This document shows, piece by piece, positions 43,703 to 51,797 of a stretch of DNA of 62,712 nt (positions within the stretch are counted from its first letter, which is position 1; each line of letters opens with the position of its first letter). The notes beneath the pieces were generated by a model that worked only from the letters and a program-made list of their open reading frames with translations, was not told the origin of the DNA and ran no database searches. This stretch comes from Ruminococcus sp. (GTDB taxonomy: Bacteria; Bacillota; Clostridia; Oscillospirales; Ruminococcaceae). The stretch covers positions 1 to 62,712 of the forward strand of contig JAUNOG010000008.1 of the NCBI GenBank assembly GCA_030531185.1, given 5' to 3'. Made by a program: the position numbers and the translations under genes.

Positions 43703-44336
43703 TATTAAGCACCTCTCTGATCAAATTCTTTATATTCTCATTTTCCGTCTTGAATTTATCTGCCTTGCCGTCCTCCGACTTTGCGGAATTATACACAGTC
43801 AAAAAATCCTCCACAGCCTCTTCAAGACCGTCGTTCATAATAACGTAATCATATTCAAAGGACTTTTCGATCTCTCCCGCCGCCTGACCGCAGCGTTTTG
43901 CAATAACGTCCTCCTCTTCGGTAGCTCTCTTATGGAGCCTTCTGTTAAGCTCCCTTACCGACGGAGGAAGAATAAACAGCGCGACAGCCTCGGGCATAGC
44001 CTTTTTCACCTGAAAAGCTCCCTTTGTCTCTATTTCAAGTATTACGTCAATTCCCTTTTCAAGCTTTTCCAGAACGGGAGCTTTAGGCGTACCGTAATAG
44101 TGGTCGGCATATCCCGCGTATTCAAGAAAGCTGTCCTCGGATATCATTTTTTCAAATTCTTCATTGGTAATAAAATTATACTCCCGCCCGTTGACCTCTC
44201 CCGGTCTGGGCTGTCTTGTAGTGCAGGAAACGGAATAAAAAACGTTCCCCGATTTAAAAGCCTCACCTAAAATCGTACCCTTTCCGCAGCCCGAGGGAGC
44301 GGAAATCACAAACAGCTTTGCATTACTCAATTTCAT
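43695..44336 (-). CDS. gmk: Guanylate kinase
   Basis: 213 residues. Converts GMP to GDP. P-loop [11 protein letters not shown] (13-23), GMP-binding [22 protein letters not shown] and the lid [28 protein letters not shown]. All expected. Its start overlaps remA by 14 nt, so translation is coupled. Confidence 0.96.
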   Translation of the reverse strand: MKLSNAKLFVISAPSGCGKGTILGEAFKSGNVFYSVSCTTRQPRPGEVNGREYNFITNEEFEKMISEDSFLEYAGYADHYYGTPKAPVLEKLEKGIDVILEIETKGAFQVKKAMPEAVALFILPPSVRELNRRLHKRATEEEDVIAKRCGQAAGEIEKSFEYDYVIMNDGLEEAVEDFLTVYNSAKSEDGKADKFKTENENIKNLIREVLNNA

Positions 44337-44580
44337 CTTCCTCCTCTTCTGCGGCGGCGCGTCCGCCTACCGTTTCGGGCGCAACAGCGGAAAGCACCAC
44401 ATGGTCGCTGTCCATAACAATAACAGCTCTGGTACGCCTGCCGTATGTCGCGTCGATCAGCGTTCCCTTATCCTTAGCCTCCTGAATAATACGCTTTATG
44501 GGCGCAGAATCGGGAGCAACTATGGCAATAACTCTGGAGGAGGACACCATATTTCCAAAGCCGATATTAATTAGCTGCAA
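44323..44580 (-). CDS. remA: RemA/DUF370 family regulatory protein
   Basis: 85 residues. [69 protein letters not shown] is the full RemA fold; in B. subtilis RemA activates biofilm matrix and osmoprotection genes and binds DNA as a ring. The C-terminus ends in an acidic run (EEEEDEIE). yicC-remA-gmk-rpoZ order is as in Bacillus. Role in biofilm here is not demonstrated. Confidence 0.93.
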   Translation of the reverse strand: MQLINIGFGNMVSSSRVIAIVAPDSAPIKRIIQEAKDKGTLIDATYGRRTRAVIVMDSDHVVLSAVAPETVGGRAAAEEEEDEIE

Positions 44581-44597
44581 ATATAACCCTCCCGTAT

Positions 44598-45485
44598 CTA
44601 TTCAATATTCTGTATCTGCTCTCTGATTTTTTCTATCTCAGCCTTGAGGTCGACTACCATTTTGGTTATAGTTAAATCATTTGCCTTAGAGCCTATCGTA
44701 TTAACCTCTCTGTTGACCTCCTGAACAAGGAAATCAAGCTTTCTTCCCACAGGCTCGTCGGACTTGATAAGCTCCCTGAACTGTGAAATATGACTTCTCA
44801 GACGTACTGTCTCTTCATCTATCGCTACCTTATCGGCAAAGATCGCGACCTCGGTAAGTACTCTCTGCTTATCAATGCCGTCAAGCTCCGCGCTGCCGAG
44901 AGTTTCCATAATTTTAGCGTAAAGCTTATCGGAATAACTCTGTGCCACCGAAGGCTGATGAGCCTCTATCCTGCCTACAGTCTCTTCAATATAATCAAGT
45001 CTGCCGCTGATGTCCTCATACATCTTAACGCCCTCGACAGTACGCATTTCCACAAATCTGTCCAGCGCAGTCTGAGCAACAGCCTTGACCTCGTTCCAGA
45101 TGACCTCTTCGTCCTCGGTTTTCTTAACTACTGTGAAAACGTCGGGCAGTCTTATTATATTGGAAAGCACCAGATCGTCGTCCAGATCAAGCTCGTCCGC
45201 CGCGTTTCTCAGAGCGTCAAGATATCCCTTTGCCACAGGCTTGTTAAGCTCGATCTCAGCGTCCGTACCCTCCTGATTGTAAATCGAAACCGAAACCTCT
45301 ACCTTGCCTCGTGAAATTCCGCTTTTGAGAAAAGTTTTCAGCTTTTCGTCAAGGTATCCGTAGGCTCTCGGAGTTCTTGAATTGAATTCGTAATATCTGT
45401 GATTTACAGAACGTATCTCTACGATGATCTCCCTGCCGTTTGCAACTATATGCTCACGACCGAAACCGGTCATACTTTTAACCAT
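44598..45485 (-). CDS. yicC: YicC family endoribonuclease
   Basis: 295 residues from ATG 45485 (AAAGGA 9 nt upstream; the TTG at 45503 overlaps it). N-terminal [35 protein letters not shown] and the C-terminal DUF1732 block [46 protein letters not shown] are characteristic. The E. coli member cleaves structured RNA. First gene of a ~12-kb run from here to thiN. Confidence 0.94.
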   Translation of the reverse strand: MVKSMTGFGREHIVANGREIIVEIRSVNHRYYEFNSRTPRAYGYLDEKLKTFLKSGISRGKVEVSVSIYNQEGTDAEIELNKPVAKGYLDALRNAADELDLDDDLVLSNIIRLPDVFTVVKKTEDEEVIWNEVKAVAQTALDRFVEMRTVEGVKMYEDISGRLDYIEETVGRIEAHQPSVAQSYSDKLYAKIMETLGSAELDGIDKQRVLTEVAIFADKVAIDEETVRLRSHISQFRELIKSDEPVGRKLDFLVQEVNREVNTIGSKANDLTITKMVVDLKAEIEKIREQIQNIE

Positions 45486-45538
45486 AGGAACAATTCCTTT
45501 CAAATTTTATTGGTGTAACACACAATTTATCAAATTAT

Positions 45539-45567
45539 ATTATACCATTAAACATACAAATAAGCAA
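45539..45567 (-). promoter_or_regulatory. Sigma-A promoter of the yicC-to-thiN run
   Basis: Minus-strand TTGCTT (567-562) and TATAAT (544-539) with 17-bp spacing lie ~55 nt before yicC. No intrinsic terminator is visible between yicC and thiN, so up to 13 genes may be one transcript, probably with internal promoters. Confidence 0.72.
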
Positions 45568-45607
45568 GGTTTTTTCACGATATTTTAAATTTATATTTAC
45601 TTATTAT

Positions 45608-46252
45608 TCATATATTCTGTATAAGCTCCAGCAGACTGTCTGCAATATAAATATGTGGATATTTTTCAAAGTCCCCGACGGAAGTGGAACCTGTGGCAAC
45701 GCCCGCAAAATCAACGCCTGCATTCATTGCCGTTTCAGCGTCAATATAGCTGTCCCCCACGTAAAGGACCTGATTTTTTTCAAGCCTAAACCTTTCGATC
45801 ATCATATTAAGTCCCTGAGGATCGGGCTTATGAGCGTTAACGTCCTCGCCGCCGATAATTTCATCGTAAGGGTGAGAATGCGCCTGTCTTTCAAACGTAT
45901 CCGCAATTCTGTAACGGTACTTTGTGGACACTATGCCCACTTTTATTCCCGCCTGCTGCAAAACCTGCAAGACGGCAATAGCGTTATCGTAGAAAAACGT
46001 ATTCACAACCATAGCCTCGTCCGCCTTTTTCACATACTCCTTACGCATCTGCTCCCTCTGCGGATTATTTGGAATGCCCGTAAGCACATCAAACGCGTCC
46101 GTAAGCGTAAGACCTATGGTATTATAAATAGTTCTGTCGTCGGGAATTTCATACCCGAACTTTTCCAGAACGTGCTTAAAGCAAATAAGAATACCCTTTG
46201 ACGAATCCGCAAGGGTCAAGTCAAAATCAAATATAACCGCCTTGTATTTCAT
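45608..46252 (-). CDS. HAD family phosphatase (phosphoglycolate phosphatase-like)
   Basis: 214 residues from ATG 46252, preceded by AAAGGAGG. HAD motif 1 is IFDFDLTLADSS with nucleophile Asp, motif 2 GIVSTKYR, motif 3/4 KPDPQGLNMMIERF and LYVGDSYIDAETAMNAGVDFAGV. The four-helix cap is class C1. Such enzymes hydrolyse phosphate monoesters including 2-phosphoglycolate and nucleotides; the substrate cannot be told. Located after glmS with a hairpin between. Confidence 0.9.
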   Translation of the reverse strand: MKYKAVIFDFDLTLADSSKGILICFKHVLEKFGYEIPDDRTIYNTIGLTLTDAFDVLTGIPNNPQREQMRKEYVKKADEAMVVNTFFYDNAIAVLQVLQQAGIKVGIVSTKYRYRIADTFERQAHSHPYDEIIGGEDVNAHKPDPQGLNMMIERFRLEKNQVLYVGDSYIDAETAMNAGVDFAGVATGSTSVGDFEKYPHIYIADSLLELIQNI

Positions 46253-46284
46253 AAAGTCCTCCTTTTCAGACAACATCTCATAAT

Positions 46285-46320
46285 ACAAACAGACAGCCGT
46301 TTCAGGCTGTCCGATCGTTT
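46285..46320 (-). terminator. Hairpin after glmS
   Basis: GACAGCC (292-298) and GGCTGTC (305-311) with flanking ACAAAC/GTTTGT complementarity form a long broken stem just after the glmS stop. The U-tract is weak, so it may be leaky into the HAD gene. Confidence 0.6.
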
Positions 46321-46324
46321 GTAA

Positions 46325-48145
46325 CTATTCTACAGTAACCGACTTAGCAAGATTTCTGGGCTTGTCGACGTCGTTTCCTCTTAGCACAGAAGTGTAGTAA
46401 GCAATAAGCTGAAGCGGCACAACAGCGGTCATAGGCATAAGCAGATCGTCTATTGTGGGCAGACTGATAACGCAGTCCGCCGCGTCGCTGTCTACAGTCT
46501 TGCACTTATGAGTTACAAGGATTACATACGCGCCCCTTGCCTTGACCTCCTTGACGTTGCTTACAGTCTTGTCGAACAGATTTCTCTGAGTTGCAACGGC
46601 AATAACGGGCATACCGTTTGTTACAAGGGAAATAGTGCCGTGCTTTAACTCTCCCGCTGCATAGGACTCGGAATGGATATACGATATCTCCTTGAGCTTG
46701 AGCGAGCCCTCCATAGACAGAGCATAATCAAGTCCTCTGCCGATATAAAGAAGATTTTCGGAATTAACAAGCTGTGAAGCCACATATTGACAGCTGTCGG
46801 GAGTTTTCAGTATTTCCTCAATAACGTTAGGAACGTTCTGAAGCTCTGCAACCAGTCTCTTGCACTCTTCCATTGAAATTTTTCCGTGGGCATAGGCGAT
46901 CGAAAAAGCAATGAGATAGAATACAGAAAGCTGAACCATATACGCTTTAGTGGAGGCAACGGATATCTCGGGTCCTGCGTGGGTATACAGCACCATATCG
47001 GAGTCTCTTGCAATGGACGAGCCCTTTACATTTACGATAGACAGCGTATCCGCACCGTTTCTCTTTGCAAGTCTCAAAGCCTCCAGAGTGTCCGCCGTTT
47101 CACCCGACTGCGAAACAAGGATAACCAGATCCTTATCCGTAAGAATAGGATCCCTGTATCTGAATTCGGACGCAACATCTACTGTCACGGGAACCCTTGC
47201 GATCTTCTCGATAACGTATTTTCCTACCAGACCCGCGTGCATAGCCGTACCGCAGGCAACCACAAAAATATTATTGTAGTTTTTCAGTCTCTCATAGGTC
47301 ATACCGCATTCTTCCAGATTAGGCATACCGTCCGAAATTCTGGGAGTAATTGTCGTTCTTACCGCTGTGGGCTGCTCGTGTATCTCCTTTAGCATAAAGT
47401 GCGCAAAGCCGCCCTTTTCGGCAGCCTCCATATCGAAATCGGCAGTAAGAAGCTCTTTCTTTATGGGCGCGCCGTGATCGTCGTAGAATTCCACGCCGTT
47501 TTTGTCAAGTACTGCAATTTCGTCCTGTTCAAGCAGATAGTACTTTTTTGTATACTGCAAGACCGCAGGTACGTCGGAGGCGATAAAGCTTTCGTTGTCC
47601 CCCACTGCAACAATAAGCGGAGAATCCTTTCTTACCGCATATATCCTGTCGGGATAATCCTTAAACATAATCCCCAGCGCATAAGAGCCTTCGATTTCAT
47701 CAAGAACTCGCTGAATTGCGGCTATAGGATTTCCCTCGTAGAAATAATCCAGCAGCTTGGCTGCCGTTTCCGTATCGGTCTGGCTCTCAAAAACGTAGCC
47801 CTTTCTTTCAAGAAATTCCTTGATTTTTTTGTAATTCTCAATAATGCCGTTATGGACAATGGTAACGTTTGCATTACCGTGAGGGTGAGAGTTGATATCG
47901 GACGGTTCTCCGTGAGTAGCCCACCTTGTGTGACCTATTCCGCAGTGACCTTCAAGCCTGCCCTCATTTTCCATTTTGGCAATCAGATCGGCGATCTTGC
48001 CTTTGGACTTCTGAGTTTTTATAACGTTATTCTCAAAAACCGCAATACCTGCAGAGTCATAGCCTCGGTATTCAAGCTTTGACAGAGAATTCAAAAGTAC
48101 CTCCGTACACTCTCTGCTGCCTACGTAGCCGACTATCCCGCACAT
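46325..48145 (-). CDS. glmS: Glutamine-fructose-6-phosphate aminotransferase
   Basis: 606 residues, full length. Makes glucosamine-6-phosphate from fructose-6-phosphate and glutamine, feeding peptidoglycan synthesis. Cys2 is the glutaminase nucleophile (MCGIVGYVG); GHTRWATHGEPSDINSHPH and the two SIS domains (VACGTAMHAGLVGK, LVSQSGETADTLEALRLAK, ASTKAYMVQL) follow, ending in the typical LAKSVTVE. RBS AAAGGAG. Own promoter; no glmS ribozyme is seen in the ~90-nt leader. Confidence 0.97.
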   Translation of the reverse strand: MCGIVGYVGSRECTEVLLNSLSKLEYRGYDSAGIAVFENNVIKTQKSKGKIADLIAKMENEGRLEGHCGIGHTRWATHGEPSDINSHPHGNANVTIVHNGIIENYKKIKEFLERKGYVFESQTDTETAAKLLDYFYEGNPIAAIQRVLDEIEGSYALGIMFKDYPDRIYAVRKDSPLIVAVGDNESFIASDVPAVLQYTKKYYLLEQDEIAVLDKNGVEFYDDHGAPIKKELLTADFDMEAAEKGGFAHFMLKEIHEQPTAVRTTITPRISDGMPNLEECGMTYERLKNYNNIFVVACGTAMHAGLVGKYVIEKIARVPVTVDVASEFRYRDPILTDKDLVILVSQSGETADTLEALRLAKRNGADTLSIVNVKGSSIARDSDMVLYTHAGPEISVASTKAYMVQLSVFYLIAFSIAYAHGKISMEECKRLVAELQNVPNVIEEILKTPDSCQYVASQLVNSENLLYIGRGLDYALSMEGSLKLKEISYIHSESYAAGELKHGTISLVTNGMPVIAVATQRNLFDKTVSNVKEVKARGAYVILVTHKCKTVDSDAADCVISLPTIDDLLMPMTAVVPLQLIAYYTSVLRGNDVDKPRNLAKSVTVE

Positions 48146-48172
48146 ATAAAACAGCTCCTTTCAAGCAAATAC

Positions 48173-48198
48173 ATAAGCCGACGGTTTCAGGCTTATGT
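48173..48198 (-). promoter_or_regulatory. Hairpin in glmS leader
   Basis: CATAAGCC and GGCTTATG are a perfect 8-bp stem with a 10-nt loop, ending ~16 nt before the glmS ribosome site. Function unknown; it may affect mRNA stability or translation. Confidence 0.5.
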
Positions 48199-48239
48199 TA
48201 TTATATATTTATGTCACAAATTTACCTGCCAATGATAAA

Positions 48240-48268
48240 ATAATACCACATATTCCTCATAAAATCAA
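48240..48268 (-). promoter_or_regulatory. Sigma-A promoter of glmS
   Basis: Minus-strand TTGATT (268-263) and TATTAT (245-240), spacer 17 bp. Start near 48233. Confidence 0.65.
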
Positions 48269-48297
48269 TAGCGGGATAAAAAATTTATAAAAAATAC

Positions 48298-48326
48298 TTT
48301 TCTTATGTCTAAAAATATGTTATAAT
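48298..48326 (+). promoter_or_regulatory. Sigma-A promoter of the HD protein gene
   Basis: TTTTCT (298-303) is a weak -35, TATAAT (321-326) a perfect -10, 17 bp apart and ~50 nt before the HD gene. Back-to-back with the glmS promoter. Confidence 0.6.
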
Positions 48327-48377
48327 GAAAATGAAAATTAGTAATTATAGCTAATATGCTTGAAAGGTATGATAAAT

Positions 48378-48974
48378 ATGTCGTTGATCACGGAAAACAA
48401 GGATAAATTTGTGGAAATTTACAGAGAAAACATAACACGTCCCGGGTCGGATAAGCTGCTTAATTATCTTCTCAGCGAAAGCAGCGACTTTTTTGTCGCG
48501 CCCGCGTCAACAAGATATCACGGAGCATACGAGGGAGGACTGTGCGAGCACAGTATCCACGTCTACGAATGCCTGAAGGATTACCTCGAAAGAACAAGAG
48601 TTCAGGACGAATACGGACTTAATTATCCCGACGAGAGCATTGCTATAGTTTCTCTGCTCCACGATATATGCAAGGTCAATCTGTACAGAGTAAGCTACCG
48701 AAACGCAAAAAACGATCAGGGAGTATGGGAAAAAGTCCCTTATTATGAGTACCACGATACGCTCCCCTACGGTCACGGAGAAAAATCGGTATACATAGTA
48801 AGCAGCTATATGCGTCTTACGCGGGAGGAGGCAATGGCTATCCGCTGGCATATGGGATTTTCAGGAGAAGAAAACACCAATACTATCGGCAGGGCTTTGG
48901 AAATGTATCCTCTGGCGCTTGCAGCACACATTGCGGATATGGAGTCCACATTCTATATAGAGGGCAAGGAATAA
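48378..48974 (+). CDS. HD domain phosphohydrolase
   Basis: 198 residues from ATG 48378 (AAAGG 9-10 nt ahead). Metal ligands: GGLCEHSIHVYECL (first His), SLLHDICKVN (HD doublet), LPYGHGEKS and IRWHMGF, then AAHIADMEST with a late Asp. HD proteins cleave phosphates from nucleotides or RNA. It resembles a family of single-domain HD hydrolases seen in Clostridia with unknown substrates. TAATG overlap with the next gene implies joint translation. Confidence 0.85.
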   Translation: MSLITENKDKFVEIYRENITRPGSDKLLNYLLSESSDFFVAPASTRYHGAYEGGLCEHSIHVYECLKDYLERTRVQDEYGLNYPDESIAIVSLLHDICKVNLYRVSYRNAKNDQGVWEKVPYYEYHDTLPYGHGEKSVYIVSSYMRLTREEAMAIRWHMGFSGEENTNTIGRALEMYPLALAAHIADMESTFYIEGKE

Positions 48975-49411
48975 TGGAGATATTCATTGACGCCGACGGC
49001 TGTCCCGTTGTGGACTTAACAGTCAAGATCGGGGCTGAATATAACGTCGGAGTTACCGTAATCTGCGATATGGCTCACATTTTCAACCGAACGGACGTAA
49101 AAGTCATAACCGTTGAAAAGGGAGCGGACAGCGTGGATTTTGAGCTTGTCAACCGCATACACAAAGGCGATATCGCCGTCACTCAGGACTACGGACTTGC
49201 GGCTATGTGTCTTGCAAAACAGGCTTTTCCCATAAATCAAAACGGTCTTGTTTATAACAGCGGTAATATAGACAGTCTGCTGAACGCAAGAGCGGCGGCT
49301 CAAAAAATACGAAGGGGCGGAGGACGGCTTAAAGGTCCCAAAAAGAGAACGCCGCAGCAGGACGCTGATTTTTCCGCCGCATTGAAAAAACTTATCGCCG
49401 ATAACATTTAA
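48974..49411 (+). CDS. YaiI/YqxD family (UPF0178) protein
   Basis: 145 residues. EIFIDADGCPVVD at the start, DVKVITVEKGADSVDFELVNRIHKGDIAVTQDYGLAAMCL and RRGGGRLKGPKKRTPQQDADFSAALKKLI are the family signature. It is a PIN-like fold with conserved Asp, so a nuclease role is suspected but unproven. Its stop codon lies inside the left arm of the palindrome described at 49408. Confidence 0.93.
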   Translation: MEIFIDADGCPVVDLTVKIGAEYNVGVTVICDMAHIFNRTDVKVITVEKGADSVDFELVNRIHKGDIAVTQDYGLAAMCLAKQAFPINQNGLVYNSGNIDSLLNARAAAQKIRRGGGRLKGPKKRTPQQDADFSAALKKLIADNI

Positions 49412-49460
49412 GGCAGCACCGCGCAGCGGTAGTTTAACGGCTTACGCGGTATTGCCTTAA
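49408..49460. repeat. Palindromic element with 15-bp terminal inverted repeats
   Basis: TTAAGGCAGCACCGC (408-422) and GCGGTATTGCCTTAA (446-460) are inverted with two G-T-type differences; the 23-nt centre also has local symmetry (GCAGCGG..). No U-tract follows, so it is not a standard terminator. TTAA at both ends and the RNA-hairpin shape suggest a short MITE or REP-like repeat; copies elsewhere cannot be checked from one window. Confidence 0.6.
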
Positions 49461-49545
49461 TTAATACGGTAAAAATGTCGATTTTTGTCGTATATTCACT
49501 TATTTTTGATCGTAGAAATTCTTGACGGCAGGAGGAATAATTTAC

Positions 49546-50385
49546 TTGAAAGAAAAAATTATTGCGCTCCTGAATGAAAAGGGGCTGTATATCGTCCTCG
49601 GAGTAATGCTGGCCGCCGCCTCGGTAACGGGTATATGTATGCAAAACGACAAATCCGCTTCCGTTATAATTTACAGCAACAGCCGGAACGATTATGAATA
49701 TTCGGACAGCGATATATCCGTCGAATCCGGCAAAAGCAGCACAAAGTCAAGCAGCGGAACTACCGAGAAAACCACAACTACGCAGACGGAAAGCTCCCAA
49801 GACAGTTCCGAAACTCAGACCGACGAGCCGACGCAGTTCCCTGTTGATATCAATTATGTCACACGAGAACAGCTAATGGAAATAAACGGGATTGGAGAAG
49901 TTACGGCGGATAAAATTATAAACTACCGCTCCGAAATCGGAGTTATTTATAATATGGATTTACTTACGGACATCTCAGGCATAGGAGAAAGTACTCTTGC
50001 ACTGCTGAAAGAATATTTATATGTATCCGAGAGCGATTACCGCGATATCGAGGAATACACTGAGACGCAAGAGCCTGTTCAGACGGAAGTCACATCTATC
50101 GATACCGAAAGAATATACACGGAAAAACCGTCCGAAACAACCGCTGCGATCAGCAGTACCACGGTACAGACCACAACGGCTGAACCCGCTATGCAATGCG
50201 TAAATGTCAACGAGGCAGACGCTGAGGAGATCTCCGAGAAGCTGCTGATAGATATTGAGCTTGCGCAAAGTATTGTTGAAGTCCGTGAAAAGATACAGGT
50301 GTACACAAATACTCTGGAGCTTTTATATGCCAAGGGTATGACCGAAAGCAAGCTTGCAGAGCTTTGGGACTATATAATTTTATAG
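49546..50385 (+). CDS. ComEA-like helix-hairpin-helix protein
   Basis: 279 residues from TTG 49546, 10 nt after AGGAGG; no ATG is available. One N-terminal membrane helix (GLYIVLGVMLAAASVTGICM) is followed by a Ser/Thr-rich spacer, a first HhH pair (VDINYVTREQLMEINGIGEVTADKIINYRSEIGVIYNMDLLTDISGIGESTLALLKEYL), another Thr-rich spacer and a second, degenerate HhH module (VNVNEADAEEISEKLLIDIELAQSIVEVRE). ComEA binds DNA outside the membrane in competence. Usual ComEA has one HhH module. No comEC nearby. Confidence 0.78.
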   Translation: MKEKIIALLNEKGLYIVLGVMLAAASVTGICMQNDKSASVIIYSNSRNDYEYSDSDISVESGKSSTKSSSGTTEKTTTTQTESSQDSSETQTDEPTQFPVDINYVTREQLMEINGIGEVTADKIINYRSEIGVIYNMDLLTDISGIGESTLALLKEYLYVSESDYRDIEEYTETQEPVQTEVTSIDTERIYTEKPSETTAAISSTTVQTTTAEPAMQCVNVNEADAEEISEKLLIDIELAQSIVEVREKIQVYTNTLELLYAKGMTESKLAELWDYIIL

Positions 50386-50395
50386 CTCAAGATAA

Positions 50396-50424
50396 AAGAG
50401 AGCAGACATTCCGTCCGCTCTCTT
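50396..50424 (+). terminator. Intrinsic terminator after the ComEA-like gene
   Basis: AAGAGAGCAGAC and GTCCGCTCTCTT pair over 12 bp with one mismatch around a 5-nt loop. Minus-strand read-out also ends the hydrolase gene coming from the other side. Confidence 0.8.
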
Positions 50425-50446
50425 ATTTCATATATTTATTCAGTAA

Positions 50447-51325
50447 TTAACCCCAGTAGGATCTCCAGATATTGAAGTAGCCCCACGGAATTTTAAAGGA
50501 ATAAGCGATCTTGCTGCTTGTTGTTTTGTAGCTGCGGTTGCACCAGTAATATACGTTATAATCGTTCTTGATATTCTTATAGGTAGTTTTTCCGTAAACT
50601 GCGCCCCATACCGCAAGCTTTACCTTTGAAGGTACTTTGGAATATGTCGCACCGTCTCTTGTGAGAGCTGCGCTTGACATAAATCCGCCGCTGTTATAGA
50701 TGACCTGCTGTACGCTAGTATATTTTTTATAATACGGTGCCCAAGTCTTGTTGTTTGTGTACTTAGCCGCAACATATCGGTTTGCAACACAGTCGGCAAC
50801 GTAAACTATCGGCTTATCCCACATAGAATTGTTGATCTGTCCGACCTCATGGTACACGATACGGCACATAGCCTCCCAGCCTGCCTGATCGTAATCCATT
50901 CTTGCTGTTTTCAATGTCTGTACAGACGAGAAAGCCGAATAAGTATTTCCCGATACCGCTCTTACCTTGAACTTATACTCGGTAGTTCTTTTCAGTCCTG
51001 TTACGGTACAGCTTGTAGTTGTAACGGTTTTGTACTTTTTCCAAGTCTTGTACTGTCCGCCCATAATATATACATCATACTTCTTTGCTCCGCTGACCGA
51101 TTTCCAATTGACCTTGAGAGTTGAAGTCTGCTTTTTATATGGGTGAGTATCCCCGCTTCCGTAAGTTTTCTCAGCAACAAGCTTCGGAGCTGTCATTTTT
51201 GCGGCTGCGGCGCTTGCGTCAAGCGCGCTTGTACCCGACATAATCACAGCGGCTACGATCGCCATAAGGATCACAGCAATTCTTCTGAATGAACCTGCCT
51301 CTGTTATTCTCTGTAAATTGACCAT
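50447..51325 (-). CDS. Secreted SleB-like cell wall hydrolase with fibronectin type III domain
   Basis: 292 residues from ATG 51325. A signal peptide (RRIAVILMAIVAAVIMSG..ASA, ~14-41) leads to an FnIII domain (~48-140; KVNWKSVSGAKKYDVYIM, TSCTVTGLKRTTEYKFKVRAVS) and a Hydrolase_2/SleB domain (~145-292) with catalytic Glu160 in RIVYHEVGQ. SleB-type lytic enzymes cut cortex or wall peptidoglycan. The FnIII module and lack of peptidoglycan-binding motif suggest a vegetative role. No ribosome site precedes the ATG or the GTG at 51340. It has a strong promoter and a 200-nt leader with a WalR-type repeat. Confidence 0.8.
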   Translation of the reverse strand: MVNLQRITEAGSFRRIAVILMAIVAAVIMSGTSALDASAAAAKMTAPKLVAEKTYGSGDTHPYKKQTSTLKVNWKSVSGAKKYDVYIMGGQYKTWKKYKTVTTTSCTVTGLKRTTEYKFKVRAVSGNTYSAFSSVQTLKTARMDYDQAGWEAMCRIVYHEVGQINNSMWDKPIVYVADCVANRYVAAKYTNNKTWAPYYKKYTSVQQVIYNSGGFMSSAALTRDGATYSKVPSKVKLAVWGAVYGKTTYKNIKNDYNVYYWCNRSYKTTSSKIAYSFKIPWGYFNIWRSYWG

Positions 51326-51340
51326 TTTTAATACTGACAC

Positions 51341-51371
51341 GGGCTAAAATCATTTTATACGATTTTGACCC
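51341..51371 (-). promoter_or_regulatory. Hairpin just before the hydrolase start
   Basis: GGG-T-C-AAAATC and GATTTT-A-G-CCC form an 11-pair stem with one mismatch and a 9-nt loop. The possible GTG start follows the hairpin immediately and the ATG 15 nt later, in a leader without a Shine-Dalgarno site. A regulatory or stability role is inferred. Confidence 0.5.
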
Positions 51372-51505
51372 TGCCGTTTCACACCCTTTCGTTAATAATG
51401 CAATCTTTTTATCTTCCTGCATTTTATTAAGTATGTTGTGTTGTTTTCTTTCGTCCGTTCAGTGTACCGTTTTGTAACCGTAAAAACAGCGTAGAGCGTT
51501 TAAAG

Positions 51506-51522
51506 GTTACAAACTGATTACA
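51506..51522 (-). promoter_or_regulatory. WalR-type direct repeat in the hydrolase leader
   Basis: Minus-strand TGTAAT-CAGTT-TGTAAC matches the WalR (YycF) consensus TGTWAH-N5-TGTWAH at every position. It lies about +6 to +22 from the predicted start site, a position suited to repression. Known WalR targets are wall hydrolases, as here. Confidence 0.6.
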
Positions 51523-51534
51523 AATCACTACGTT

Positions 51535-51563
51535 ATTGTAACACATTAATTGTACTTTGTCAA
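51535..51563 (-). promoter_or_regulatory. Sigma-A promoter of the wall hydrolase
   Basis: Minus-strand TTGACA (563-558) and TACAAT (540-535) with a 17-bp spacer. Start near 51528, giving a ~200-nt leader. Confidence 0.85.
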
Positions 51564-51797
51564 GCTTTTTTCTTAAAAACTTTGAATTTTGAACAAAAGA
51601 TATAAAAAAACAAGCCTCTCGGTTATAAAAAATTAGCCTGTTGCATAGAATTTTATTGTAAATAATGAATTCGCAAAAGCCGAAAAACGGGGTGTTTTTG
51701 ATCTCGCCGGACAAAAAATCGGAATGCTTTGCGGTCAAAAAAGGCTTACCGCAGTAGTCAAATGCAAAAATTTTAACTGCGGGGAAAGAGGTACAAA

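Noticed and set aside
48146-48360. glmS ribozyme
   Set aside because: The conserved core is absent and the leader is too short if the promoter at 48240 is used.
51219-51422. 67-residue frame overlapping the hydrolase start
   Set aside because: No ribosome site, overlaps the signal peptide region in another frame, Lys/Cys-rich without a motif; a frameshifted longer hydrolase was considered but the joined sequence gives no sensible domain.
51325-51528. Cyclic-di-AMP (ydaO) or cyclic-di-GMP riboswitch in the hydrolase leader
   Set aside because: Only short stretches such as a GGGTGTGAAAC-like run resemble the motifs; the conserved core sequences are missing.
51427-51738. 103-residue minus-strand open frame upstream of the wall hydrolase
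   Set aside because: It runs through the consensus promoter and its composition is that of intergenic DNA.
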